From positions 1 to 55,461 of the forward strand of contig JAPOZO010000061.1 in NCBI GenBank assembly GCA_026706025.1: a DNA stretch of 55,461 bases, given 5' to 3'. Below are positions 8,842-17,540 of the stretch, piece after piece. How positions within the stretch are numbered: position 1 is the first letter of the stretch; the number at the start of each line of letters is the position of its first letter. A model generated the notes under the pieces. That model saw nothing but the letters and a program-made list of their open reading frames with translations. It was not told the DNA's origin and made no database searches. Position numbers and translations under genes: made by a program. This stretch comes from Candidatus Poribacteria bacterium. GTDB taxonomy: Bacteria; Poribacteria; WGA-4E; WGA-3G.

Positions 8842-9354
8842 TTTAGTTACATATAGGCATTATCATTTTTTAAGTTGAGAAATAATGAAATATGTCATAT
8901 TATAACCCATAGCGCTTTGGACAAATAAGGTGACACCTATGCGAAACGGACACATCAATATTAACTGCACTCAACGGATTTTACCGATACGCCAGGTCTA
9001 TGGTGTGTGCGTTGCTGCTGTGCACCGCTGCTCTATATGTTTGTTGCTTCCGCGTATCATTAACGCAGCGTTAAACTATGCGAACTATACGATTACCCCC
9101 TCCATCTTCTTAATAAATAATAAGTGCTATGTTTCACAAGATAGTATATATAGACTTCATGGGCGTTCTATCTTTGTCGTGCCCGCGCGCGCCTCGTCGT
9201 TTTCTACGGCGTGTCTCGCCGCGGGCTATTTTATGTTACGGCATTGGAGTGCTTGCAGTGCATATTTCTATTTCTTACGATTTTCGATAGAGTGCGCAAG
9301 TGCGGAGGGGTTAGACAAAATGTTTAGATATTCTATATCAAAAGGAGAATTCTG

Positions 9355-11556
9355 ATGAAGTTTGATAGAACGGCATTGAAAATAACATTTTTTATTTTCA
9401 TTTCTGGATTAATCTTGATGTCTAATGTAGCAAATAGCCAAGCACCATCGGTGACCGGTTGGACACAGTCGACTGCTTATTCAGACCCAGAAACCTATAA
9501 AGAGATTGAATTGGATGATGCCGGAAATGTGACCTTTGGAGTTACACTTACTGGCACACATCTTAATTTAGTAAAAGTCAAGTTTGAATTGGCTGGAGCA
9601 GGTAGCACCGCTGCAACGCTAGATGTGGGCACTGCTGATATTCCTACAGCTACATACGAAGTGACGGCAGCGACTGAATTCAATGCCCGGCATACATACG
9701 TGACCTATAATGGCGAGTGCCATGAGAATGACCTAACCCCGGAACCGGATGAAAACGACCGGTGCACGCGTGAGGGGACTGTTGTTGCTGGCCCTAATAA
9801 ATACACACTGACGGCTACCATTGTTCCTACAGCGACAAACGGTGAAACCGTCAACACCGGGAGTGTTTCTACTAGTTCTAGTTGGAATTTTTGGATTGTT
9901 GACACGCTACCACCAAAAACAACACCACAGTATGTCCAGCCGCCTCGGAATCCACAGCCACAGCCTACGCCACCTTCCGGCGGTGGCACGCCAACGCCAC
10001 CGCCAGTTCAGCAGAATAACGCCCCTGTATTCTCCGATGGCACAGCAACGACACGTTCTATTGCAGAGAATACGGCTTCAGGTGTGAGTATAGGTGCTAC
10101 TGTCTCTGCAACGGATGCGGATAATGACACGCTCACCTATACCCTCGGTGGGACGGATGCAGGATCGTTTAGTATCGACAGCACTACTGGACAACTGCGA
10201 ACCAGCGCGGCGTTAGATTATGAAACCAAGACCTCTTATTCGGTCACGGTTTCCGTTTCCGACGGCAATGGTGGCAGTGATAGCATTACCGTCAGCATTA
10301 ATATTACAGATGTTGTTGAAGGCGGTTCGCAGCCCCCTACGCCACCTCCCGGCGGCGAAGGCACGCAACAGCCAAGCACGCCGCCCGTGCAACCACCGTC
10401 TCAACAACAGCCTGATGCCTCTGTTGAGGAAGACACACAGCCAACTGGGCAACCGCCAACGAACAACCAAGGTTCAGGGGGCGGTGGTAGAGTTATATCT
10501 ACACCAAAGCCTGCTGACCTTGTAAATCATACTATAAAGCCATTTGACTATGATGCGGAAGGTGTCGGTAAAGTGGTCTTTAGTGAATGGATGTTATCAA
10601 AACTCAATGATATGCCGCAGTGGATAGAAGTGTATAATACCACCGATAAAAACATCAACCTTCAAGGCTGGAAGATTGTCGGTAGGTTCAAGGACGGCAA
10701 TGGGAATATTCGTATATTGGAGCCACACACCCTAACCTCTCAAGTCGTAAAAGCAAAAAAGGCGCGTGTGATCGCGGCTTACTCGGCAACGCATTATAGC
10801 GGCTCTTCTTCTAATAATATACAGGGTGAAGTGTATTTATTAGAAGTTTTTAAACGGCTGTGGATCGGAAAAGCGATTGTGTTAGAGTTGCAGGACAGTG
10901 AAGGGACTCCGATAGACCGCATCGGTAACCTCAACGCGCAAGATGAGGTCACTTGGTATATTCCTTACAGAACGCGGGATAGCGTCAATAAAGAGAGACG
11001 GATATCGCTGATTAGACGGTTGAAGTCAGTGGAATCTCGTCAGTATAATCTCCGATTCGGCATGACAGCCTTCGGTTGGTTTCCTGCGAATGACGTTGAG
11101 ACCCTCACGGAAGGTAAGCGGAGTCTGTATTATTACGGTCATCCTACGGACATCGGGACTCCTGGCTATAGGACCGAAGGCGCAGACCCGTTACCGGTTA
11201 CGTTATCTTCGTTTATCCCTCAGATAGCGGAGAGTGGTGAGGTCGTTCTGAATTGGACGACGGCATCGGAGATTGAGAATGCTGGCTTTAATATCTTTCG
11301 GAGTGAAGCTGAACAAGGTGCGTTTGTCAAAATCAACGCGAGTCTGATTCAAGGTGCGGGGACAACGAGCGACCGTAACGCATACACGTGGATAGATACA
11401 ACGGCGAAACCGAATGTTGAGTATTACTACCGTATAGAAGATATGTCTTTTGATGGTATCAGTGAAGTGCTTACGACGCAACGTTTGAAAGGTATCTTTA
11501 CGGCGAAGAACAGAACTCTCACACGTTGGGCGATCGTAAAGAAAGGGACAGAATAA
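9355..11556 (+). CDS. Secreted cadherin-like / lamin-tail-domain protein
   Basis: A 733-residue exported protein: signal peptide (1-29, ending ANSQA), a beta-rich domain with one cysteine pair (about 30-185), and a Pro/Gln-rich linker. A cadherin-type repeat follows (about 222-321; NNAPVF, SIAEN, ATDADNDTLTY, LDYE). A second Pro/Gln linker leads to a lamin-tail-like domain (about 400-560; WIEVYNTTDKNINLQGWKI). The C-terminal module has LPVTLSSF and VLNWTTASEIENAGFNIFRS, a motif common in secreted proteins of Bacteroidetes and related groups. It likely mediates calcium-dependent adhesion or surface scaffolding. AAAGGAG precedes the ATG by 7 bases. No obvious membrane anchor or sorting tail follows. 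Confidence 0.85.
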   Translation: MKFDRTALKITFFIFISGLILMSNVANSQAPSVTGWTQSTAYSDPETYKEIELDDAGNVTFGVTLTGTHLNLVKVKFELAGAGSTAATLDVGTADIPTATYEVTAATEFNARHTYVTYNGECHENDLTPEPDENDRCTREGTVVAGPNKYTLTATIVPTATNGETVNTGSVSTSSSWNFWIVDTLPPKTTPQYVQPPRNPQPQPTPPSGGGTPTPPPVQQNNAPVFSDGTATTRSIAENTASGVSIGATVSATDADNDTLTYTLGGTDAGSFSIDSTTGQLRTSAALDYETKTSYSVTVSVSDGNGGSDSITVSINITDVVEGGSQPPTPPPGGEGTQQPSTPPVQPPSQQQPDASVEEDTQPTGQPPTNNQGSGGGGRVISTPKPADLVNHTIKPFDYDAEGVGKVVFSEWMLSKLNDMPQWIEVYNTTDKNINLQGWKIVGRFKDGNGNIRILEPHTLTSQVVKAKKARVIAAYSATHYSGSSSNNIQGEVYLLEVFKRLWIGKAIVLELQDSEGTPIDRIGNLNAQDEVTWYIPYRTRDSVNKERRISLIRRLKSVESRQYNLRFGMTAFGWFPANDVETLTEGKRSLYYYGHPTDIGTPGYRTEGADPLPVTLSSFIPQIAESGEVVLNWTTASEIENAGFNIFRSEAEQGAFVKINASLIQGAGTTSDRNAYTWIDTTAKPNVEYYYRIEDMSFDGISEVLTTQRLKGIFTAKNRTLTRWAIVKKGTE

Positions 11557-11644
11557 GGCGTTTTGAGATAGAAATCGGGTGATTTTCTCCGATGTCCGGT
11601 GCGGTTAGGAAACCGACCGTCTCGACCCCCAGGCCGGTCGGTTC

Positions 11645-11724
11645 GGAATGTAATACAAGGACTGGAAATGTAATACAAGGAACGGATTTAGTCTAACCCC
11701 AGACTAAATCCAGTCTATTCCCAG
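11645..11724 (+). repeat. 80-bp repeat, inverted partner at 55155-55234
   Basis: Contains two tandem TAATACAAGG units and the dyad TTTAGTCTAACCCCAGACTAAA. The segment matches the reverse complement of 55155-55234 with a single mismatch I can find (GGACTGG versus GGAATGG). It lies in the otherwise gene-free stretch 11557-12014. That stretch also holds a small dyad of AACCGACCG and CGGTCGGTT at about 11608-11642 and the moeA promoter. Confidence 0.85.
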
Positions 11725-11949
11725 CCCCCCCCAACCGAACCATAGGTGTCAATTTAGCGATTTTTCGTGCCATTCTCGTCCTCTTAAGTCTGAACTGTGA
11801 TTGCTGTGATTTTTCTGATTTTTCTGATAAGATTTCTGATAAAAAATAAGGTTCTGATTGTGGTGTTGAAGTTTCTACAGCGGTGGCGTTCCCGGGGAAC
11901 TGATTCGTTGTCAGGCGAAATATTTACACGCCCACGAAAATTAATGCCC

Positions 11950-11978
11950 TTGCACTTATCATCGTGATACTTTATGAT
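11950..11978 (+). promoter_or_regulatory. moeA promoter
   Basis: TTGCAC, a 17-base spacer, and TATGAT on the plus strand, about 30 bases before the moeA leader with AAAGGAG ahead of the ATG at 12015. Confidence 0.6.
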
Positions 11979-12014
11979 ATAGGATATGAGAATATCCAAA
12001 GGAGAGAAATTTAG

Positions 12015-13217
12015 ATGCTAAGTGTTGATGAAGCCCGCCAACGGATGTTAGATACCATTCCGGTTTTATCCTCGGAAAAGCGCGGAATTCTTGCGTGTAC
12101 GGGCTATGTCCTTGCCGAGGCACTGCGTGCTACAGAAAATATCCCGCCATTTGACAATTCAGCGATGGATGGATATGCCGTTCGCGCAGCCGATGTCCGA
12201 AACGCTTCCGAGAAGAATCCTGCCGTGCTTTCAGTTGTAGAGATGATCGCAGCGGGGTATGCCCCAACAAAACAGGTTGCAGCCGGGCAAGCGTCGCGAA
12301 TCATGACGGGCGCGATGATGCCTGACGGTGCCGATGCCGTCGTTATGCAAGAGGTGACGCAGCAAGAAGCCAATGAAGTCAAGATCTTTGAAAGTATTGA
12401 CACAGCTGGAAATGTCCGTTTTACCGGCGAGAGTGTCGCAGAAGGGCAGCAAGTGATGGGAAAGGGGAAGCATCTGCGTCCGCCAGAGGTCTCAATGCTT
12501 GCCTCTCTCAATTGCGCGGAAGCTACAGTCCATCGGAAACCTACCGTTGCGATTGTTTCGACAGGTGATGAACTCACACGGCTTGGTGAACCACTTGAAC
12601 CGGGAAAAATTCGGGACAGCAACCGTTATGGGCTTTATGCGCAAGTTGAAGAAGCAGGCGGTATACCCATTGATATGGGCATCGCACCTGATGATGCAGC
12701 AGAGACGGAGCGAATCTTTCGGGCTGCGCTCGCGAAGGCGGATGCGCTTATTACAAGTGGTGGGGTCTCTGTCGGTGAGCACGACGTGGTGAAAACTGTG
12801 TTGGCAAAGTTAGGTGAGATTAACTTCTGGCGCGTCGCAATGAAACCCGGAAAACCGCAGGCTTACGGGATCGCTGACGGAAGACCTATTTTCGGATTGC
12901 CCGGGAACCCCGTCTCTTCGCTTGTTGTGTTTGAACTCTTTGTCCGACCTGCACTCCTGAAAATGGCGGGACATACACATCTATTGCGTCCAACCTTCAA
13001 AGCCGTCTTAGCGGAATCTGTCACGAATAGAGATGGTCGTGTTAATTATATGCGTGCAATCCTCAAAGTGTCTGACGGAGAAATCACTGCACAAACAACG
13101 GGGCCCCAGGGGTCAGGTATTCTGCATTCGCTTGTGCTGGCAAACGGTTTAATTACGATTCCAACGGCGACAACGCTACAAGCTGGCGAAAAAGTGGATG
13201 CCCAATTTCTGTTCTAA
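12015..13217 (+). CDS. moeA: Molybdopterin molybdenumtransferase MoeA
   Basis: Inserts molybdate into adenylylated molybdopterin, the last common step of molybdenum cofactor synthesis, in the cytoplasm. The 400-residue length is typical. Hallmarks in order are IPPFDNSAMDGYAV, GAMMPDGADAVVMQE, STGDEL, RDSNRYGL, TSGGVSVGEHD, MKPGKPQAYG and GLPGNPVSS, covering MoeA domains I to IV. AAAGGAG stands 9 bases before the ATG. Other cofactor genes are absent from the window, so it appears to be separate from a moa cluster. The next gene starts 22 bases after its stop and may be co-transcribed. Confidence 0.96.
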   Translation: MLSVDEARQRMLDTIPVLSSEKRGILACTGYVLAEALRATENIPPFDNSAMDGYAVRAADVRNASEKNPAVLSVVEMIAAGYAPTKQVAAGQASRIMTGAMMPDGADAVVMQEVTQQEANEVKIFESIDTAGNVRFTGESVAEGQQVMGKGKHLRPPEVSMLASLNCAEATVHRKPTVAIVSTGDELTRLGEPLEPGKIRDSNRYGLYAQVEEAGGIPIDMGIAPDDAAETERIFRAALAKADALITSGGVSVGEHDVVKTVLAKLGEINFWRVAMKPGKPQAYGIADGRPIFGLPGNPVSSLVVFELFVRPALLKMAGHTHLLRPTFKAVLAESVTNRDGRVNYMRAILKVSDGEITAQTTGPQGSGILHSLVLANGLITIPTATTLQAGEKVDAQFLF

Positions 13218-13239
13218 ACACGGCACTAAGGAGCTTGCC

Positions 13240-14085
13240 ATGATTGTAGACACCCATGTACATGTCTGGGAAATCGATCCTCCGAGATACCCTGTCGGTC
13301 CCACAGCACCGAGTTGGAATTCGTATCCTGATGAACCCGGTACCGCTGATGAACTCTTGGCAGAGATGAATACACACGGTGTAGACTGGACGGTGTTGGT
13401 GCAAACGAGTTGGTCGACTTGGGATAACGGTTACATCGCAGATTCGGTAGAACGGTTTCCAGACCGATTCATCGGACACGGATTAATCGATCCACAGGAT
13501 CCGAACAACGCCGAGCAGGTCCGCTATTGGATAAAGGACCGGGGTTTGGTAGGTTTTCGCTTCCATCCGATGTACTATCCTGATGAAAAGATATTGCTAA
13601 CCGAACAGAACGGTCCAATGTGGGAAGAGATTGCGGTTCTGGACGCGATCCTCCAATTTCACCTTCGCGCTGCGTTCGCAGATCAAGTCGCTGTTATTGC
13701 GCAACAGTATCCACATCTGACGCTTATCCTTGATCACATGGGGTACCCACAGATAGATGCCGACGCTGCAGCGTTTCAACCCATCGTGGACCTCGCGCAA
13801 TACGACAATGTCCATTTCAAGTTATCGGATGTGGCTGGACGTTCACATCAAGAGTTTCCATATACAGACGTGCACCCGTTCATCCAAAAATTGCTCTCAG
13901 CTTTCGGTGCAGGACGGACAGTATGGGGAACAGGTTACCCCGGGCATCACAGACAAAAACACGATTGGCCCTCTTTAGAACAGGAGCTCAGGCTCATTGA
14001 GGAAGGACTTCCGTTCCTAACAGATAAGGACAAGGAACAGATTCTCGGTGGAACAGCCGAGAGAATATGGAATCTGGCACCATAA
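13240..14085 (+). CDS. Amidohydrolase-family metal-dependent hydrolase
   Basis: A 281-residue TIM-barrel hydrolase of the amidohydrolase-2 type (lactonases, decarboxylases and similar). It shows DTHVHVW at the N-terminus, GFRFHPMYYP, LILDHMGYP, and VWGTGYPG near the C-terminus. The family's usual GSDYP is here GTGYP, so the catalytic Asp position is Gly; the activity may be altered or supplied by another residue. The start was chosen because AAGGAG lies 7 bases upstream; an upstream frame overlapping moeA by 20 bases lacks one. The substrate cannot be deduced. Confidence 0.85.
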   Translation: MIVDTHVHVWEIDPPRYPVGPTAPSWNSYPDEPGTADELLAEMNTHGVDWTVLVQTSWSTWDNGYIADSVERFPDRFIGHGLIDPQDPNNAEQVRYWIKDRGLVGFRFHPMYYPDEKILLTEQNGPMWEEIAVLDAILQFHLRAAFADQVAVIAQQYPHLTLILDHMGYPQIDADAAAFQPIVDLAQYDNVHFKLSDVAGRSHQEFPYTDVHPFIQKLLSAFGAGRTVWGTGYPGHHRQKHDWPSLEQELRLIEEGLPFLTDKDKEQILGGTAERIWNLAP

Positions 14086-14128
14086 AGTCGTTTTCCTTGG
14101 TGCTATTTCCTATTGGACTCACACAACC

Positions 14129-14887
14129 ATGGTAACAATGACTATGCCGTGGGGAGAGATGGCTTATCATGATTCTGGAAGTCGGATGCCTCCGTTACTT
14201 TTCTTACACGGCACCGGGTGTGACGCGTCAGATTGGATACCGGTGACTAAAAACTTAGCGCGTAACCAGCGTTGCATCGCACTCGATTTTCGTGGGCATG
14301 GACAGAGCAGCGTGCCGACACAACCCCTTACATTAGGTAGCCTTGCTGAAGATGTCGGGCACCTTGCAAATCATTTGGGGTTCCACGAATTAGTGATTGT
14401 TGGGCATAGCCTGGGTGGTATGGTTGCAATGGAAGTTGCGCGGCGTTCATCTTCTGTTGTCGGGCTTGTTTTGCTGGAGGGCTGGAGCAGTCTTTCCTCA
14501 GCGGGAAGTGCGTTTGACGCTGGACGGTTTTATGGTTCGCTATCACAGACAACGATTACGCAAATTCAGCGGAAGGCTGAAGCAACACGAAGCCGCTTCC
14601 AAGCTGAAATCTGGCACGATTTCTGGGAGTCTGTCAAAGATTTTGATGCTTACACCTACCTACAGCGTGCAGGCATCGCTATCTTGGAGGTTTTTGGCGG
14701 TATGGGACGGAATGATTTAACTGAACAGCAGCTGCACATTCCGCCCAATCCGAATATTCAATGGGTATGGGTCCCGAACGCTGGACATTACCTCCCGCAT
14801 GAATGTCCAATTGAAGTTGCCAAAGTAATAGGCGCACTCCGTCGGCATTTTAAACCCCCTAAATCCCCCTTATCAGGGGGACTTTAA
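14129..14887 (+). CDS. Alpha/beta hydrolase
   Basis: A 252-residue alpha/beta-hydrolase fold enzyme: oxyanion-loop HGTGCDASDW, DFRGHGQSS, nucleophile elbow GHSLGGM, a later Asp (about GRNDL) and NAGHYLPHE carrying the catalytic His. Substrate unknown. No strong ribosome binding site exists; the ATG at 14129 is the first good candidate. The last residues (HFKPPKSPLSGGL) and the stop are encoded by a MITE-A core, so the element rewrote the C-terminus. A MITE-A end-like GGACTCACACA (14115-14125) sits just before the start codon. Confidence 0.82.
   Translation: MVTMTMPWGEMAYHDSGSRMPPLLFLHGTGCDASDWIPVTKNLARNQRCIALDFRGHGQSSVPTQPLTLGSLAEDVGHLANHLGFHELVIVGHSLGGMVAMEVARRSSSVVGLVLLEGWSSLSSAGSAFDAGRFYGSLSQTTITQIQRKAEATRSRFQAEIWHDFWESVKDFDAYTYLQRAGIAILEVFGGMGRNDLTEQQLHIPPNPNIQWVWVPNAGHYLPHECPIEVAKVIGALRRHFKPPKSPLSGGL
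14853..14887. repeat. MITE-A core supplying a gene 3' end
   Basis: The palindromic core (CCCCCTTATCAGGGGG with flanking AAACCCCCTAAAT and ACTTTAAG) matches the cores at 27400-27435, 33519-33553, 46771-46806 and 48708-48745. A degenerate right end TGCCGTAACCC follows at 14891-14901. It lies in the convergent junction with the rhodanese gene. Confidence 0.7.
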
Positions 14888-14901
14888 GTGTGCCGTAACC
14901 C

Positions 14902-15738
14902 TTAACCTTCAGGAATCTCGACCGGCAGATCCAGCCGGTCACCCCACTCTTTCCACGAACCTATGTAGTTACTGACTTTCGGGTATCCCAAAAGTCGCAA
15001 CGCCAAATAGGTTTGCGAAGAGCGGTATCCGCCCTGTCAGTAGCACATGACTTGCTTTTCGGGGGTAATACCCACTGCCGCATACATCTCTCGGAGTTCA
15101 TCAGCAGTTTTGAAAGCCCCGGCTTCATCAAGATTATTCAGCCACTCGATGTGAATAGAACCCGGAATCGCACCTGCTCGTTCTGCGCGAGCCACCCTGC
15201 CGTAATGTTCATCGTCCGTTCGAGTGTCAAGCGGCACAAAATCTTCTCGGTTTAAGAGGACATGAATCACATCGGCATCCATGTGCGTGTCGCGCTGTGC
15301 ATTTATCTCGAAAGGCAGCACCTCTGGTGGTTCAGCCCCCTCCGTACTAATCGGTCCTTCTGCGGCGAGCCATGCTCTGAAACCGCCATCGAGTAAACGG
15401 GTATCGGAATGTCCGAGGTACTCACAGAACCAAAGTCCACGTGATGCCCTTGTCCCAGAAATGTCTTCATACCATACAATCGGCTTTGTCGGGTCAAGCC
15501 CGCGTTGCTGAAACAGGTACGCCATCATCCACATAAAGGCATCAAAGGTCTCTTTGCGAGTATCGATGAGGCTCAAACCGAACAGATCTAAATGAAGTGC
15601 ACCGGGAATATGTCCGCGAATATATTCATAAGTCGGCCGCGTATCGACGATGCAGAATTTTCCATCATTGAGTGTCCGTTTCAATTCATCAGCAGAGATC
15701 ACCAGGTGTGGGTTTTCGTAGCCTTTATAGGCTTCCAT
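14902..15738 (-). CDS. Tandem-rhodanese sulfurtransferase with in-frame TGA at the catalytic cysteine (candidate selenoprotein)
   Basis: A thiosulfate/3-mercaptopyruvate-type sulfurtransferase with two rhodanese domains. A plain reading stops at TGA (15037-15039) after 233 residues ending VMCY. Reading through gives [18 protein letters not shown], a GSWKEWGD motif and a TAA at 14902, for 278 residues, the usual family length. The TGA is exactly where the family has its active-site Cys (as in HCQTHHRS of Azotobacter RhdA), so selenocysteine at residue 234 is the simplest explanation. A loss-of-function Cys-to-stop change is the alternative. The post-TGA part is intact, with conserved Arg and no other stops. 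GAAGGAG lies 10 bases before the ATG. The N-terminal domain carries [16 protein letters not shown]. Confidence 0.82.
14996..15036 (-). promoter_or_regulatory. Possible bacterial SECIS hairpin(s) after the TGA
   Basis: Immediately after the TGA an AGGGCGG/CCGCTCT stem (one G-U pair) closes an ATA loop (15035-15019). A second stem CGCAA/TTGCG (15017-15013 with 15000-14996) encloses a 12-base loop whose G residues are about 30 bases from the TGA. Bacterial SECIS elements lie in this place, but the match to a loop-G consensus is not convincing by eye. Confidence 0.35.
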
Positions 15739-15765
15739 TGTCTGTCAACTCCTTCTAAATTTGTC

Positions 15766-15847
15766 AGGACTCACACAAATGCTTTTGCTGGGGAGCGGCT
15801 TGAAACCCGTAGTACGTAGGCGTTCACGGGAAGATTGCGTAATTCCT
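15766..15847. mobile_element. Degenerate MITE-A copy, 82 bp
   Basis: Left end AGGACTCACACA and right end TGCGTAATTCCT are imperfect inverted copies of the MITE-A ends. The interior is unlike the CCCCC/GGGGG core of other copies. It fills the gap between the rhodanese start and the MATE stop. Confidence 0.5.
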
Positions 15848-15870
15848 ATTTGTTATCAAGGACTGCTTTC

Positions 15871-17244
15871 TTACACTGTTTTCGGCTTCTTTTTAATTAA
15901 CTTGATTGTCTTCCACTTTCCAATACGATACCAAAACCACATAGCGATCCCTTGGACGACATTTGAGAGAGCGATCCCTAACCAAACGCCGTTCAGTCCG
16001 ATGAAGTGCGAAAGTAGAATTACAAGTCCGAGACCGACACCGACCTGTGCGGCAAGCGTAATTACCATCGGGGAGAAGGTATCCCCAGCCCCATTGAGTG
16101 CTCGCCCTAAAATGAGTGAAAATGCGATAAATCCGAATGTCGGAGACAGGAACCGCAGATAGACGATACCGGTTTCAATCACATCTGTCTCGGCTGTGAA
16201 AATCCGAATGAAAATTTGCGGGAAAGCGAGAAAAACGGCCCCGATCACCGCCATAATTACGGCACCTAACAGGTTCGCAACACGTGTCGATTTTTCAGCG
16301 CGTTCTATCTGGTTCGCCCCTAAATTTTGTCCGACTAAGGGAACGACTGCGTTCGCAATGCCGAAGCCGGGGTTCATTACCAGAATCCGAAGTCGCATAC
16401 AAATCGTATATGCGGCAACGACAGTTTTGCCATAAGGTCCGATGACCCATAGGAAACCGAGTCGCGAAATGTGTCGCCAAAACCCTTGCATAGAACTATA
16501 AACGCCGAGCCGTAAAATGTCAAGCATTTCTACGAGGTCTACCTGATACTGAACGCGCCGGAGCGAAACAGGGGCCCGTCCACTCCAACAGAGATAGAGT
16601 AGGATCACTACACCCGCGCCGCGTCCGATAAGTGTTGCATACGCCGAACCTGCTACCCCCAATTTTGGGAATCCCCATAAGCCGAAAATTAACAACGGGT
16701 CGAGTGTGATGTTAATCAGTGTTGAGAAGATGAGAACAACCATCGGGGTGATGGTATCACCACCAGCCCGGAAGATAGAGCCGAGGGTCATTGACACGAA
16801 CATTGTACTAATACCGACGAGAATGATATGCATGTAAGTGGTGCCGAGCCTTAATACCTCTGGATCTGTCATTCTCACAGCAAGCAATCCTTGTTCCGCC
16901 AACGGATAACCGACGAGCGTGACACCGATGGAAAAGAGAACCGCTAACAGGATTGACTGCATCGTGATATGCTCGGCTTGGGCGAGGTTTCTTGCACCTA
17001 AATACTGTGCGACCATAATCCCTGCACCTGTTGAAATTCCGAGCGAGAAGACCCCGATTAACCGGATTAAGTTCCCACTTACGCCAACAGCCGCTATCGC
17101 ACCTGCTCCAAGTCTTCCAACAAAGATCATATCAACGATGTTAAACGCTTCTTGGAGAATGTAACTGAGTATTATGGGTCCTGCAAGCCGTAGTAAATGC
17201 CCCAGAAGACTCCCTCGGGTTAGGTCGCCCCGTGCTTTTTTCAT
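15871..17244 (-). CDS. MATE-family efflux transporter
   Basis: A 457-residue inner-membrane protein with about 12 hydrophobic segments in two repeated halves. Features typical of MATE (multidrug and toxic compound extrusion) exporters include GPIILSYILQEAFNIVDMIFVGRLG at the start of half one (first helix with the conserved Pro) and VVPLVGQNLGANQ in half two. It expels organic cations or similar compounds by Na+ or H+ exchange. No clear ribosome binding site precedes the ATG. The C-terminal tail is Lys-rich. The substrate is unknown. Confidence 0.9.
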   Translation of the reverse strand: MKKARGDLTRGSLLGHLLRLAGPIILSYILQEAFNIVDMIFVGRLGAGAIAAVGVSGNLIRLIGVFSLGISTGAGIMVAQYLGARNLAQAEHITMQSILLAVLFSIGVTLVGYPLAEQGLLAVRMTDPEVLRLGTTYMHIILVGISTMFVSMTLGSIFRAGGDTITPMVVLIFSTLINITLDPLLIFGLWGFPKLGVAGSAYATLIGRGAGVVILLYLCWSGRAPVSLRRVQYQVDLVEMLDILRLGVYSSMQGFWRHISRLGFLWVIGPYGKTVVAAYTICMRLRILVMNPGFGIANAVVPLVGQNLGANQIERAEKSTRVANLLGAVIMAVIGAVFLAFPQIFIRIFTAETDVIETGIVYLRFLSPTFGFIAFSLILGRALNGAGDTFSPMVITLAAQVGVGLGLVILLSHFIGLNGVWLGIALSNVVQGIAMWFWYRIGKWKTIKLIKKKPKTV

Positions 17245-17456
17245 ATTTTCGTGTTGTTGCTTTTATGTTTTGTCGTTTATTTCCTTTTTAGACGGCTCTC
17301 TCTATCGAATTGTGAGTTTGCCAAGGGGTTGATGGTGCTTGGGTATTGACGCAAGTCTTGGACATATTAGCAGTATTTTATCTGGGTGTCAAGATAAAAA
17401 TCTGGGACTTGCGTTTAAAGTATAAAAACCAGAAGCAGGTATTTATACCGATTTTT

Positions 17457-17486
17457 TTGACAGTGCTACCCGAAACCTGTTATAAT
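17457..17486 (+). promoter_or_regulatory. Consensus sigma-70 promoter
   Basis: TTGACA, an 18-base spacer, and TATAAT, both boxes perfect. It predicts transcription from about 17493, which places the next gene's start at 17541 rather than at an upstream ATG at 17346. Confidence 0.75.
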
Positions 17487-17540
17487 ATCTTATATTTTTT
17501 AACTAATTTGGTTTACATCTGCTGCATATCGGTGAAAAAA

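Noticed and set aside
8842-9354. Cyclic-di-GMP or other riboswitch in the cadherin leader
   Set aside because: I looked for conserved riboswitch cores by eye and saw no convincing match.
8930-9355. 141-codon frame upstream of the cadherin-type gene
   Set aside because: Unusual composition, no domain, no ribosome binding site; its TGATG overlap with the next gene is noted but not enough for a call.
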